DNA from: Paralithodes platypus
Taxonomy: Eukaryota; Arthropoda; Malacostraca; Decapoda; Lithodidae
Reading direction: 5' to 3'
NCBI GenBank assembly: GCA_032716605.1
Contig: CM064492.1
Span: 47,477,876 to 47,541,875, forward strand
DNA: 64,000 nucleotides
The notes beneath the pieces were generated by a model. It saw only the letters and a list, made by a program, of their open reading frames with translations. It was not told the DNA's origin and made no database searches. Within the stretch, counting starts at the first letter, position 1. The number at the start of each line of letters is the position of its first letter. The position numbers and the translations under genes are program-made. Of this stretch, positions 20,165 through 31,553 are shown piece by piece.

Positions 20165-20345
20165 CCATAAGTGACCTTACTAATGCTGGTAAATTTTCAA
20201 GATTACGTCTAGCGTTTTATTACTGACGCTTCTAGATGTAAATCCAAGAACTCTGTTAGCCTTAATTCGAACACTGATGCATTAGATTCTTGGTTTCAGA
20301 TCGCTGCTGACCATGACTCCCAAATCTTATTCACTATATGAGTTA
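20165..20345 (-). pseudogene. Decayed LINE reverse-transcriptase C-terminal fragment
   Basis: The minus strand translates to a DLGVMVSSDLKPR motif, an in-frame stop, then KANRVLGFTSRSVSNKTLDV. This matches the region after the RT palm in CR1/jockey-type LINEs, as at 30893-31100. No upstream or downstream RT remains. Confidence 0.65.
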
Positions 20346-21065
20346 CTAATATCTACTTTATGTTATCTAATTCTTGTCTTGTTTGCTCTATCGTTTCACT
20401 ACACTGCATTTATGTACCCTTCAATGAACATGGGGAAAAGGATGTACATTAATAGTAGAGTGGAAATAGTAAGCCCAGCTTACAATTATTGAGATTATTA
20501 AAAACTGCGTATTTTGATACACTAAAATAATTATATAAACACATACTCATTCACATATCCAACCCGGTGTAACCGACATAGTTACACGCATACATACGTA
20601 CTACATAATTATACACAAGTAACTATGCATATTAATACACACACATGAAAATAAATACATAATACATACATACCACACACACACAAACAAAATTATGTAA
20701 CATACACATACGCCTGCTCATGTGTATACACATTCATCGCATATTCATGGTAAATATAAACATACAGGTAATTATGCAACCTACAAAGATGCCTGCTCAT
20801 ATGCATACAGTATGTACACATACAATTTACATGCATATATTATCACAAGACTAGAACAAATTATAAGATAAATTTTATAGGTTAGGAGAGAGGGGCGATG
20901 TGTGTGTGAGTATGCAGATGGGGGTCAGGTCAAGGGAATCAAAACAGGCAAAAAAGTGTACTCCGGAAATTGGGATATAATGCGAGGTCAATCCTGCAGT
21001 CGACTCTGAAAAAGGTCGGAACTGCGGAGTTCGGATTATAGAAAAGAGCTCAATCCTTTGTATAG
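20346..21065. other. Unassigned AT-rich spacer
   Basis: ACATAC/ACACAC-rich at about 20640-20830. I found no gene, MITE end or array. Confidence 0.4.

Positions 21066-21126
<61 letters not shown>
21066..21126. repeat. (TG)n microsatellite
   Basis: About 30 uninterrupted GT units. Confidence 0.95.
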
Positions 21127-21127
<1 letters not shown>

Positions 21128-21274
21128 CAGAATGTAAAATGCGAAGCTGAACATTGTAGTGATATATAATTTTAGATAAAAGTGAACACACACTAATAAT
21201 AATATTATGGTTAGGTCATGGCTGATTGGTAGGAGACAGAGAGTTAGTATCAAATGGTGTAAAATCGGACTGTA

Positions 21275-21465
21275 GTCTCATTCTGTGTCTATTCCTATTC
21301 GTCTCCTTCTCACGCACCATACAGCAGAATATGCGCGAGTTTACTTGAGTTCGCCCTAAAATAGTCCGTGCGCGGCCGTTCTCACCAGAGGTGCCGAACC
21401 ATAATACAGAAGGGCAATATGCGGCCCGGTGCAAGCTCCGACTACTCGAAGCTGCATAAAAAATG
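21275..21465. repeat. Inverted repeat G, right copy
   Basis: The reverse complement contains GGCACCTCTGGTGAGAACGG and GACTATTTTAGGGCGAACTC, matching 19560-19640 and 19925-19975. This copy lacks the retroposon. Confidence 0.75.
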
Positions 21466-21536
21466 TCCCGACGTTCTATCTCACAGTCTAGGACCCTCTA
21501 TCTCAAACGTCACCTAGTGAGTAGTTTGCTCACTAG

Positions 21537-21571
21537 GCTCTCTCTCTCTCTCTCTCTTTTTTCTCTCACTC

Positions 21572-21602
<31 letters not shown>

Positions 21603-22012
21603 TTATATATATATATATATATATATATGCAGTAAATATCTGCCATTCTATATGCTTGCTTGCCTATCTATCCATCCGTCCATCTATCTATCGTCCCCAA
21701 TTGGCTCCAAAAAAAATCATCTCGTTATCAAATTGCACCTCTTGCTCCCCGCTTATTTAATTCTGTCCTATAATTTCCCTTCCCCTTCCTCCTTCTCTCA
21801 TCTCTCTTCCGTATGGAGGTATATTTTGTCTTCCATTCGTCTCTTTGGCTTTCCCTTGATCCGTCTATCCCTCTTTAAGTATATACCCCACCCACTCCAC
21901 CTTTTCGTCTTCTTCTTCTTCTTCTTCTTGTCTCTTTTTCTCTTTCTTCTTACTTCTTCCTTTTCTTCTTTCTTTTCCTCTGTGATTTATTTGGATAGCC
22001 TAGTTGGCCTTT

Positions 22013-22065
<53 letters not shown>

Positions 22066-22405
22066 TTATCTATCTATCTATCTATCTCTCTCTCTCTCTA
22101 TATATATATATAATTCTTCCTAATCCATGCTCCTCCTCCTCCACCTCTTGCCTCCCTTATGCTCCTCCCCTCCCTACCCCCCTCCCTTCCCACCCTCTTA
22201 CTGCTCTTTGTGTAATTTCTCAGCTTCTCTCACTCACTCACTCTCTCTCTAAGTCTCGTTACTATCTTACTGCTCTTTGTGTAATTTCTCAGCGCCGGTC
22301 TCTCACTCACTCACACTCTCACTCTCACTCTCTCTCACACACACAAACACACATATACACACACACATACACACACACACATATACACACACACACAGAC
22401 AGGGG
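21537..22405. repeat. Pyrimidine-rich tract with (TC)n, (TA)n and (CA)n runs
   Basis: TC runs at 21538-21602 and 22017-22060, TA at 21603-21628, CTAT at 22060-22090, CA at 22330-22400. An AATTTCTCAGC-containing block repeats at about 22213 and 22275. Confidence 0.85.
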
Positions 22406-22596
22406 CTCTCTTCATTAATCATCCTTGTCCAATCACTTTGTCTATTCCACTATCAACGTTTTCTATAACAACCTTGCATATACTACGTCAAACTACATAT
22501 AAAATGTTTATAAATAAAAAAGTATATCTATCCATCAATATACTGCCTTAATTAGTTCATATTTTCTTTCCCAATCTCGGTCCCGAAAATACTTAA

Positions 22597-22802
22597 CCCT
22601 TTCAGTATTGATGACGTCTTTTTCATTTGATTTCAGCTACATTTAGACAATTTTTATGAAGGGTAGGAAGAGCAAATGGTAGCTAAAATTATTAATCGAG
22701 ATAGTCTGTAGCCCTTTACTTGGTGGTCGGTCCTTTCTAAGCTAAATATAATCGTCTAATAGTTGATAGAATATAACGAAAAAGGCGTCACCGGTACTGA
22801 AC
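22597..22802. mobile_element. Family C foldback
   Basis: TTAA at 22593-22596 and 22803-22806. Arms CCCTTTCAGTATTGATGACG and GGCGTCACCGGTACTGAAC. Confidence 0.85.
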
Positions 22803-22806
22803 TTAA

Positions 22807-23158
22807 GGGAGCCCACCTCGGTTTTTTTCTCTTTCTCTCCCTCTCTCTTTGGCTTGTATCCATTTGACCCATTCAGCCTACTGTTCTAAGACGTTTACCC
22901 CCATTCAGGTGTCAATATTTTCTTGGCGAGCAGTAGCGAGTCAGCATATATATTTGTTTTGTTTTGACAGCAAGCTAAATTTTACATTTTTCGATAGAAA
23001 AATGTCTCCGGCGAAGCCGAATGTCTCCATACAATGAAAATATCGACACCTGGATGGGGATAAACGTCTTAAAACAGTTGGCTGAATGGGGTCGAATGGA
23101 TACAAGCCAGAACACGAGAGAAAAGGAGAGAAAGATAAACAAAAAGCCGGTGACCCCC
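22807..23158. mobile_element. Family D foldback, copy 3
   Basis: Shares TTAA 22803-22806 with the preceding C and ends at TTAA 23159-23162. Arms include GGCTTGTATCCATTTGACCC and GGGTCGAATGGATACAAGCC. The right arm has lost the core motif. Confidence 0.85.
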
Positions 23159-23192
23159 TTAAAAACGCTACAGACTGGACAGCGCACATTGA

Positions 23193-23400
23193 CCCTCTCA
23201 AGATGCTGTTACGCCTTTCTTTCCCGTTTTCTGGCTATCACTAGACGATTATATTCAGATTAGGAAGGGTGTATGAAAGTCAGAGGGTTGATTGAGATAG
23301 TCTTCACCCTCACAATCCCCACAGAGCCTTCCTAATCTGTATTCAATCGTCGAATAATAGCCAGAATAAAGTGTCAAAAAACGTCATAATCCTCAAAGGG
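23193..23400. mobile_element. Family C foldback
   Basis: Flanks TTGA (23189-23192) and TTAA (23401-23404). Right arm AACGTCATAATCCTCAAAGGG. Confidence 0.8.
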
Positions 23401-23440
23401 TTAACTCGTGAATCCCAGTAATTTGATCTGTGTGGCTTAA

Positions 23441-23795
23441 GGGGAAATGGTCACTTTTCCGGTCCTCCTTTTCCCTCATGTTTAGCCACATTAGTTTTTA
23501 AATTTTAAGACGTTCTCTCATTAGTTTGGCGATTTTAAGACGTTTCGCCATTTTTCTTTGTCAATATTTAAAATGTTCATTTAATTTTGGTGTAGATTTT
23601 TTCCTGGCGAGAAATAGCGAGCCTGAAATTTAGGAGAAACTGGCCTTCGGCCGGGACATTTTTCTATCGAGAAATGTACAAATATATCTTGAAGGGGGAT
23701 CCTGTTTTTGTTTTATGTTTGATGGAGGTCTAGGGAGGAAACTAGAAAAATTATAAATAAATGCACAAATCGACCACAAAATGAGTCATCCCTCC
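23441..23795 (+). mobile_element. Family A MITE
   Basis: TTAA at 23437-23440 and 23796-23799. Core variant GGCGAGAAATAGCGAGCC, followed by the GGCCTTCGGCC hairpin and GATGGAGGTCTAGGGAGGAA. Confidence 0.85.
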
Positions 23796-23883
23796 TTAAG
23801 CTGTTTATCATAATAGTTCGTCAGTGTATCATACTTAAGTCACCTAAATTTGTCCAGAAATGTCTGTACACGACTGTACTGTA

Positions 23884-24070
23884 CAGTTGCCCACATAAGT
23901 TACGTTCCTTGTCGTAATTTTATGTATGGAGGTAAAATAGTATGAATGAATTGCGAATGTGGTTGCTTTTAATTATCAGTTGACTAATCAGATACCACTG
24001 CATAAATAATTACACTCGTAATTATATTATATTTAGATCACGGAGAGAAACAGAATGTATGTGGGCAACT
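23884..24070. mobile_element. Family H MITE
   Basis: Ends CAGTTGCCCACATAAGTTACG and TGTATGTGGGCAACT, with TA before the left end. It contains TTACACTCGTAATT, the site that becomes a satellite in the 44-kb copy. Confidence 0.7.
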
Positions 24071-24299
24071 TTATAAACACTTATACAGTCTCGATCATAT
24101 TAATCATAAGTAAAGTATCGACAACAATATGAACATGAAATGCAAGAATGTTCTGCTTAATTCTGTGCAATTAGTTTTCTATAATATTGCATAGTTTATA
24201 CATTTCAAGGAATAATCAATGAATATTTCAAAGTCAAGAATAATTTGTTCCATATGAAAATGATGAGAGATATAAATTGTTATAATTAATAAAAAATAA

Positions 24300-24430
24300 T
24301 TCAAACAAATTATAAAGTAGGTACGGTATATACAGGTGGTGACTGTCTCATTGAAGCACTGACACTATAAATTATAAATTAGGTACGGTATAATTATACA
24401 GGTAGTGACTGTCTCATTGAAGCACTGAAA
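24300..24430. repeat. Tandem duplication of about 60 bp
   Basis: GTAGGTACGGTATATACAGG followed by GACTGTCTCATTGAAGCACTG occurs at about 24318 and again at about 24381 with small changes. No gene is seen between 24071 and 24560. Confidence 0.8.
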
Positions 24431-24571
24431 CTCGCTGATCAAAAGCTATGAGACTTGAGTGCTTTGAAATTAATTGAATGAAGTGAAATGAAGCGAAGTG
24501 AAGTGAAATAAAGTGAAGTGAAGGTAAATGTTGAAGTAAACTGAGAAACTATGTGAGGGCTAAAACACCAC

Positions 24572-27500
24572 TGAGGAGGAGGAGGAGGAAAAGGGAGGAT
24601 AAAGAGGAGGAGGAGAAAGAGGAGCAGGAGGAGGAGGAGAAGGGAGGATAAAGAGGAGCAAAAGGAAGAGGAGGAATAGGAGGAGGAGGAGAAGGGAGGA
24701 GGAATAGGAGAAGGGAGGAGGAAGAGGAGCAGGAGAAGGGAGGAGGAAGAGGAGCAGGAGAAGAGAGGAGGAAGAGAGAGAAGCAGGAGAAGAGAGGAGG
24801 AAGAGGAGCAGAAGGAGGAGGAGAAGGGAGGAGAATACAAAGGAATACAAAGGACTTACAAACTGAAACAGACCTATTGGTCCTTACGGGGCAGTTTGGA
24901 TGTCTACACTGCTAAGCTACTAACTACTAGGTAAATAAAAGGATAGTAAAGTAAAGGAAGAGGAGCAGGAGGGAGAGGAGAAGGGAGGAGGAAGAAGAAC
25001 AGAAGAAGTAAGAGAAGCAAGAGGAGGAGGAGGAAGAGGAGAAGGGAGGAGGAAGAAGAACAGAAGAAGTAAGAGAAGCAAGAGGAGGAGGAGGAAGAGC
25101 AGAAGGGAAAGGAGGAGGAGGAGAAGAAGGGAGGAGGAAGAGGAGAAGGGAGGATGAAGAGGAGACGGGAGGAGGAAGAGGAGCAGGGGGATGGGAAGGG
25201 AGGAAGAAGAGGAGCAGGAGGATGGGAAGGGAGGATGAAGAGGAGCAGGGGGATGGGAAGGGAGGAGGAAGAGGAGCAGGAGGATGGGAAGGGAGGAAGA
25301 AGAGGAGCAGGGGGATGGGAAGGGAGGAGGAAGAGGAGCAGGAGGATGGGAAGGGAGGAAGAAGAGGAGCAGGAGAATGGGAAGGGAGGAGGAAGAGAAG
25401 CAGGAGGAGGGGAAGGGGGATGAAGAGGAGACGGGAGGAGGAAGAGGAGCAGGAGGATGGGAAGGGAGGAAGAAGAGGAGCAGGAGGAGGGGAAGGGAGG
25501 AGGAAGAGAAGCAGGAGGAGGGGAAGGGGGATGAAGAGGAGCAGGAGGACGAGGAGAAGGGATGATGAAGAGTAGCAGGAGGATGGGAAGGGAGGAGGAA
25601 GAGGAGCAGGAGGGGAAGGGATGATGAAGAGTAGCAGGAGGATGGGAAGGGAGGAGGAAGAGGAGCAGGAGGGGAAGGGAGGAGGAAGAGTAGCAGGAGG
25701 ATGGGAAGGGAGATGAAGAGGAGGAGGGGAAGGGAGGAGGAGAGGAGCAGGAGGATGGGGAAGGGAGGAGGAAGAGGAGAGGAGGAGGAGAGGGAGGAGA
25801 GGAGCAGGAGGAGGAAGGGAGGAAGAGGAGCAGAGGGAGGAGGAGAGAAGCAGGAAGGAGGAGGAGCAGGGGAGAAGGAGGGGAAGGGAGGAGGAAGAGG
25901 AGCAGGAGGATGGGAAGGGAGGAGGAAGAGGAGCAGGAGGGGAAGGGAGGAGGAAGAGGAGCAGGAGGATGGGAGGAGGAAGAGGAAGAGGAGGGAAAGG
26001 GAGGAGGAAGAGGAGCGGAGGATGGAAGGGAGGAGGAAGAGTAAGGAGGATGGAGGAGGAAGAGAGCAGGAGGAGGGGAAGGGAGGAGGCAGAGGAGCAG
26101 GAGGATGGAAGGGAGGAGGAAGAGAGCAGGGGGAGGGGAAGGGAGGAGGAAGAGGAGCAGGAGGAGGGAAGGGGGAGGAAGAGGAGCAGGAGGGGAAGGG
26201 AGGAGGGAAGAGGAGCAGGAGGATGGGAAGGGAGGAGGAAGAGGAGCAGGAGGGGAAGGGAGGAGGAAGAGGAGCAGGAGGATGGGAAGGGAGGAGAAAA
26301 GGAGGAGGCAGAGGAGCAGGAGGAGGGGAAGGGAGGAGGCAGAGGAGAAGGAGGAGGGGAAGGGAGGAGGAAGAGGAGCAGGAGGATGGGAAGGGAGGAG
26401 GAAGAGGAGCAGGAGGGGAAGGGAGGAGGAAGAGGAGCAGGAGGGGAAGGGAGGAGGAAGAGGAGCAGGAGGATGGAAGGGAGGAGGAAGAGGAGCAGGA
26501 GGGAAGGGAGGAAGAGTAGCAGGGGCAAGGGAGGAGGAAGAGGAGCAGGAGGGGAAGGGAGGAGGAAGAGGAGCAGGAGGGGAAGGGAGGAGGAAGAGGA
26601 GCAGGAGGATGGGAAGGGAGGAGGAAGAGGAGCAGGAGGGGAAGGGAGGAGGAAGAGGAGCAGGAGGATGGGAAGGGAGGAGGAAGAGGAGCAGGAGGGA
26701 AGGGAGGAAGAGGAGCAGGGGCTGGAGGAGGAAGAGGAGCAGGAGGAAAGGGAGGAGGCAGAGGAGCAGGAGGGGAAGGGAGGAGGAAGAGTAGGAGGAT
26801 GGGAAGGGAGGAGGAAGAGGAGCAGGAGGAGGGGAAGGGAGGAGGCAGAGGAGCAGGAGGATGGGAAGGGAGGAGGAAGAGGAGCAGGAGGAGGGGAAGG
26901 GAGGAGGAAGAGGAGCAGGAGGAGGGGAAGGGAGGAGGCAGAGGAGCAGGAGGAGGGGAAGGGAGGAGGCAGAGGAGCAGGAGGAGGGGAAGGGAGGAGG
27001 AAGAGGAGCAGGAGGGGAAGGGAGGAGGAAGAGGAGCAGGAGGATGGGAAGGGAGGAGGAAGAGGAGCAGGAGGAGGGGAAGGGAGGAGGAAGAGGAGCA
27101 GGAGAATGGGAAGGGAGGATGAAGAGGAGCAGGAGGAGGGGAAGGGAGGAGGCAGAGGAGCAGGAGGGGAAGGGAGGAGCAGAGGAGCAGGAGGGGAAGG
27201 GAGGAGGAAGAGGAGCAGGAGGAGGGGAAGGGAGGAGGCAGAGCAGGAGGATGGGAAGGAGGAGGGAGGAGGGCAGGAGGATGGGAAGGGAGGAGGAAGA
27301 GGAGCAGGAGGATGGGAAGGGAGGAGGCAGAGGAGCAGGAGGAGGGGAAGGGAGGAGGCAGAGGAGCAGGAGGAGGGGAAGGGAGGAGGAAGAGGAGCAG
27401 GAGGGGAAGGGAGGAGGAAGAGGAGCAGGAGGAGGGGAAGGGAGGAGGAAGAGGAGCAGGAGGATGGGAAGGGAGGAGGAAGAGGAGCAGGAGGGGAAGG

Positions 27501-27715
27501 GAGGAGGAAGAGGAGCAGGAGGATGGGAAGGGAGGAGGAAGAGGAGCAGGAGGAGGGGAAGGGAGGAGGCAGAGGAGCAGGAGGAGGGGAAGGGAGGATG
27601 CAGAGGAGCAGGAGGAGGGGAAGGGAGGATGCAGAGGAGCAGGAGGATGGGAAGGGAGGAGGAAGAGGAGCAGGAGGATGAGGAGGGAGGGGAAGGGAGG
27701 AAGAAGAAAGAGTCA
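24572..27715. repeat. 3.1-kb homopurine GGAGGA minisatellite
   Basis: Nearly pure purine on the + strand, in 28- and 31-bp units built on GGAGCAGGAGGATGGGAAGG and GAGGAGGAAGA. It is interrupted at 24841-24948 by a dispersed repeat. The very long frames (over 900 residues on the minus strand) only reflect the absence of stop codons in GGA/GAA repeats. Confidence 0.95.
24836..24948 (+). repeat. Dispersed repeat with AATACAAAGG tandem end
   Basis: GAATACAAAGGAATACAAAGG, then CCTATTGGTCCTTACGGGGC. The same order occurs inverted at 48790-48885. It breaks the purine tract. Confidence 0.65.
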
Positions 27716-27739
27716 ACTAAACCAACTCACCAATATAGA

Positions 27740-27832
27740 GGGTATCACACAAACACTTTTTATCGACAATTTACGATATTAAACGTTTCACTGGCAACAT
27801 TTCTGCCATCCTTTGCACTAGTATCGTAACCT
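27740..27832. mobile_element. Family I left-end fragment
   Basis: GGTATCACACAAACACTTTT, then GGCAACATTTCTGCCATCC, matches the left half of the I copy at 56283. Confidence 0.55.
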
Positions 27833-27835
27833 ATA

Positions 27836-28075
27836 GTCTGTTCATTATAATTAGGCCGGATTTCTTCATTTCGATCCTGTATAACTAAAATAGGGTTAGA
27901 GTAGTCAAGCTAATATTTATACCATCTGGGAAGAGTCAACCAGGGAATAGGTGTGGCAAATTATAGCCTATTTGCTCGAGGCTGTACATTTCCGCACCTA
28001 TTCTTTTAATGACTTCCCTAATGGTAGAAATATTAGGTTGATCACTCTAGCCCTCTTTCATTTATAGAGGGTAAT
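27836..28075. mobile_element. Family E foldback
   Basis: TTTATACCATCTGGGAAGAG and GGAATAGGTGTGGCAAAT on the left pair with TTCCGCACCTATTC and CTTCCCTAATGGTAGAAA on the right. The right edge is the source of the 44-bp array. Confidence 0.65.
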
Positions 28076-28557
28076 ATTAGGTTGATCACTCTAGCCCTCT
28101 TTCATTTATAGAGGGTAATATTAGGTTGATCACTCTAGCCCTCTTTCATTTATAGAGGGTAATATTAGGTTGATCACTCTAGCCCTCTTTCATTTAGAGG
28201 GAAATATTAGGTTGATCACTCTAGCCCTCTTTCATTTATAGAGGGTAATATTAGGTTGATCACTCTAGCCCTCTTTCATTTATAGAGGATAATATTAGGT
28301 TGATCACTCTAGCCCTCTTTCATTTATAGAGGGTAATATTAGGTTGATCACTCTAGCCCTCTTTCATTTATAGAGGGAAATATTAGGTTGATCACTCTAG
28401 CCCTCTTTCATTTATAGAGGGAAATATTAGGTTGATCACTCTAGCCCTCTTTCATTTATAGAGGGAAATATTAGGTTGATCACTCTAGCCCTCTTTCATT
28501 TATAGAGGATAATATTAGGTTGATCACTCTAGCCCTCTTTCATTTATAGAGGATAAT
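28030..28557. repeat. 44-bp satellite, about 12 copies
   Basis: The unit starts GGTAATATTAGGTTGATCAC and ends TTTCATTTATAGAG. Copies vary at GGGTAATA/GGGAAATA/GGATAATA, and one copy is 5 bp short (about 28195). Confidence 0.95.
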
Positions 28558-28823
28558 GGTGAAGAACTTTCCACATAAATTTATACTGTGTTCATCAGAA
28601 CAATGTTCTGGCCGAAGGCCGGTTCCCTGAATTACATGCTCGCTGTCGGTCTCCATGAAAAGATCCGACAACTATATAGAACGAAAGGTCTTAATATTGA
28701 CAAATTAATGTGGCTCAAGGTCTCAAAATGACCATAATAGTGGGTCGAACGTCTTAAAATCCCATAACTAATAGAGCTAAACACAAGGGAGAAGGGGGTC
28801 CAGAAAAGCCAAACTACCTCCCC
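28558..28823 (-). mobile_element. Family A MITE, left side lost to the array
   Basis: The GGCCGAAGGCCGG hairpin, a decayed core (GCTCGCTGTCGGTCTCCA) and the right end CTACCTCCCC|TTAA (28824-28827). The left terminus is absent. Confidence 0.7.
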
Positions 28824-28883
28824 TTAACCCGTTTATTCTCACTCTAGGCCAATTCCCCAAACATAATTCCTTCATAATATTAA

Positions 28884-29122
28884 CCCCTTGAGGATTATGA
28901 CGCGTGCTGACAGTTTATGCAGGCTATCATTAGACGATTTTACACAGTCTCACCCCTCCCCCCGTCTCTCTCTTACTCTCACTCTCTCTCTCTCTAGTCT
29001 TTAAAAGGGTAAAGACTATCTCAACCAACCCTCTGACATCCATACACCCTTCCTGAGCTGAATAAAATCATCTACTAATAGCCTAGAAATAAATCAGAAG
29101 TAGGTCATCGATCCTCAGAGGG
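28884..29122. mobile_element. Family C foldback with a (TC)n run in its loop
   Basis: TTAA at 28880-28883 and 29123-29126. Arms CCCCTTGAGGATTATGACGC and GTCATCGATCCTCAGAGGG. A CT-rich stretch at 28951-28997 sits in the middle. Confidence 0.8.
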
Positions 29123-29177
29123 TTAACTTTGTAATCCAGAATGTCAAACAAAGCATATTCTTATTTCGGGAAGCTAA

Positions 29178-29539
29178 GGGGAGATGGGCTGATTTTTTAT
29201 GGCACCCCTTTTCCCTTGTGTTTATCCCCATTGTTTTTTATACTTTAAGACGTTCGGCCCATTAGTTTGGTGATTTTAAGACTTTACGCCCATTTCTTTG
29301 TCATATTAAGAGCTTTCGTGCCATTTAGGTGTCGATTTTTTCCTGGCGAGCGATAGCGAGCCTATAATTTTAAGAGTAACCGGCCTTCGGCCGGGATATT
29401 TTTCTACCGAAAAATGTACACATTTATCTTGAATGAGGGTCTAGGGGGTGGTTTTTACAGCTTGATGGAGGTCTAGGGAGAAAACTAAAAAATAATATAT
29501 AGATAAAAACAATAAGCAAATAAATACGCCCATCTCCCC
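29178..29539 (+). mobile_element. Family A MITE, best-preserved full copy
   Basis: CTAA before and TTAA after (29540-29543). Perfect 12-bp terminal inverted repeats GGGGAGATGGGC and GCCCATCTCCCC. Core GGCGAGCGATAGCGAGCC at about 29345, and hairpin GGCCTTCGGCC at about 29383. Confidence 0.9.
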
Positions 29540-29689
29540 TTAATTGAATTTTACAAGTAAACGCCTGATTGGGACCTTACCAAAAGCTAATATAACATCA
29601 ATGTCAATGATATCAGCGATTTATTACAAATACTTGATAAGGGTTTTGATATTTTACTCTCAACTTCCAATTGATTGATTGTTCTGGAT

Positions 29690-29795
29690 CCCCTTAGCCC
29701 TCATGTTTAGCCCCATTAGGTCTTTGGGATATTTATTAAAAGCTTGATTGAGGTCTAGGAAGGGAACTAACAAAATATTAAAAAGATAAATGGAG
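29690..29795 (+). mobile_element. Family A fragment, internally deleted
   Basis: GCCCTCATGTTTAGCCCCAT joins directly to AAAGCTTGATTGAGGTCTAG. The core is missing. Confidence 0.65.
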
Positions 29796-29862
29796 TCTAG
29801 TTATTTTTGTGTTTGCCTAATGCGAGTGTGGCTTCGTTTTCTTCGATTTGTAGACTTGTTAC

Positions 29863-30047
29863 CCCTTAGAAGATACGATTACACATAACATTTCTGTTCT
29901 CTGGCTATTATTAGACGATTTTATTCAGACTAGGAAGGGTATATGGAAGTCAGCGGGTGAATTGAGGTAGTCTTTACCCTTACAATTCCCACAGATCCTT
30001 CCCAAACTATATAAAATCTGTCAAAATGTGGCATAATCTTCAAAGAG
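29863..30047. mobile_element. Family C foldback
   Basis: TTAC at 29859-29862 and TTAA at 30048-30051. Right arm GTGGCATAATCTTCAAAGAG. Slightly shortened. Confidence 0.75.
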
Positions 30048-30217
30048 TTAAAACAGATGCGGTTTCATTATTTATGTTTGAGTCATCTGAATGTATTGGT
30101 GATGGCTGTTATCGTGTATATTGGGTTTGCCTGAATTACGTTTCGGCAGTAGTTAGGTTAGTGCTGGGCTCCTTAGTTATTTAGTATATAATTATGTTAT
30201 CAGAGGTTGACAATTTG

Positions 30218-30315
30218 ACACACATAGACACACACACATAATACAAACATACACACCCATAGATAAACACATACACCCATACCCAAACACATACGTATAC
30301 AAACACACTCAATAC
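30218..30315. repeat. CACACA/CATACA-rich tract at the LINE 5' junction
   Basis: Interrupted ACACACATA repeats end just before the truncated LINE. Confidence 0.8.
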
Positions 30316-30327
30316 AAGTAAACGTAA

Positions 30328-31553
30328 AGTTTAACAAACCTCTTAGACATCTTCCACGATATCCTCAACCTCTACGATGAGAGTAAAGCTGTAGATATTA
30401 TATACCTTGATTTTCAAAAGGCCTTTGACAAAGTTCCCCCCAAACGATTACTGCTAAAACTAAAAGCGCATGGAATACAAGACGGTGTGTTGAAATGGAT
30501 AGAAAATTGGCTCAGCGACAGAAAGCAAAGAGTAGTCATAAACGGTAAGGCATCAAAATGGACCAATGTAAGTAGCGGGGTACCCCAGGGATCGGTACTA
30601 GGACCAATTCTCTTTCTAATTTACATCAACGACATAGATGAGGGTCTCACCTGCACAATCTCAAAATTTGCTGACGATACAAAAATTGCAAATAGCGTAC
30701 TCTCAAAAGAACAAGTTGACGATATGCAACACAATCTAGATAAATTGTCATGTTGGGCCCAAATTTGGCAAATGAGTTTCAATGCGGATAAATGTAAAGT
30801 ACTACATATCGGATACCTAAATGAGAAAGCAAACTATTCGATAATGTAAAGTACTACATATCGGATACCTAAATGAGAAAGCAAACTATTCGATGAATGG
30901 CACTCAGCTTAAGAATGTAAACAGAGAAACCGATCTGGGAGTAACAATATCGAGTAACCTAAAACCGAGTCAACAATGTTCAGAAGTTGTTAAGAAGGCA
31001 AACAAAATAATTGGCTTTATAGGCAAGTCATTTGAGCATAAATCCAAAGAAGTTATCCTAACCCTTTACAATTCCTTAGTCCGCCCTCTTCTGGAATACT
31101 GCGTTCAATCCTGGTGCCCTTATTACCAAAAAGATATAAACAAGCTAGAACGAGTTCAACGTAGAGTTACCAAAATGATACCTAGCCTAAAGAACAAACC
31201 ATACGAAGAGCGAAGAGCGTCTTAGAGAATTAAATCTATTTCCTTTAACCCAGCGCAGATTAAGAGGCGACTTAATTCAAGTGTTCAAAATCATCAAAGG
31301 CATCGACAATATGAACTGTAGTAAGTACTTCACTATCGACCAATCTAATTACACGCGGAGAAACGGTTGCAAAATTATTGGTAAATCTTTTAACTCGCAC
31401 GAATCTAAGAATTTCTTCTTCAATCGAGTTGTCAACTTGTGGAATGGGCTTCCCCGAAACGTTATAGACTGCATCACCGTTGATTCATTTAAACTCCGCC
31501 TAGACAAATATCTCGCATCAAACCCGCGACTGACTGCGTTTGTAAATGAATAA
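30328..31553 (+). pseudogene. CR1-like non-LTR retrotransposon, 3' half of reverse-transcriptase ORF, frameshifted
   Basis: The frame is open from about 30328, upstream of the first ATG (30487), and gives YLDFQKAFDKVP, then GVPQGSVLGPILF, then the catalytic FADDTKIA, so this is the RT palm from block 3 on. It continues with FNADKCKVLHIG, LVRPLLEYCVQSW and LERVQRRVTKMI, and ends FKLRLDKYLASNPRL before TAA at 31551-31553. This set is typical of the CR1/jockey group. Two tandem duplications break it: 52 bp (30795-30846 repeated from 30847) and 7 bp (GAAGAGC, about 31207). Each shifts the frame, so it reads in three phases. The endonuclease and 5' RT are missing (5' truncation). Confidence 0.85.

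Noticed and set aside
24927..27716. A 929-residue open frame on the minus strand and several 100-570-residue frames on the plus strand
   Set aside because: All lie in the GGA/GAA minisatellite, where stop codons cannot form. Composition is near-monotonous, and there is no start context or domain.
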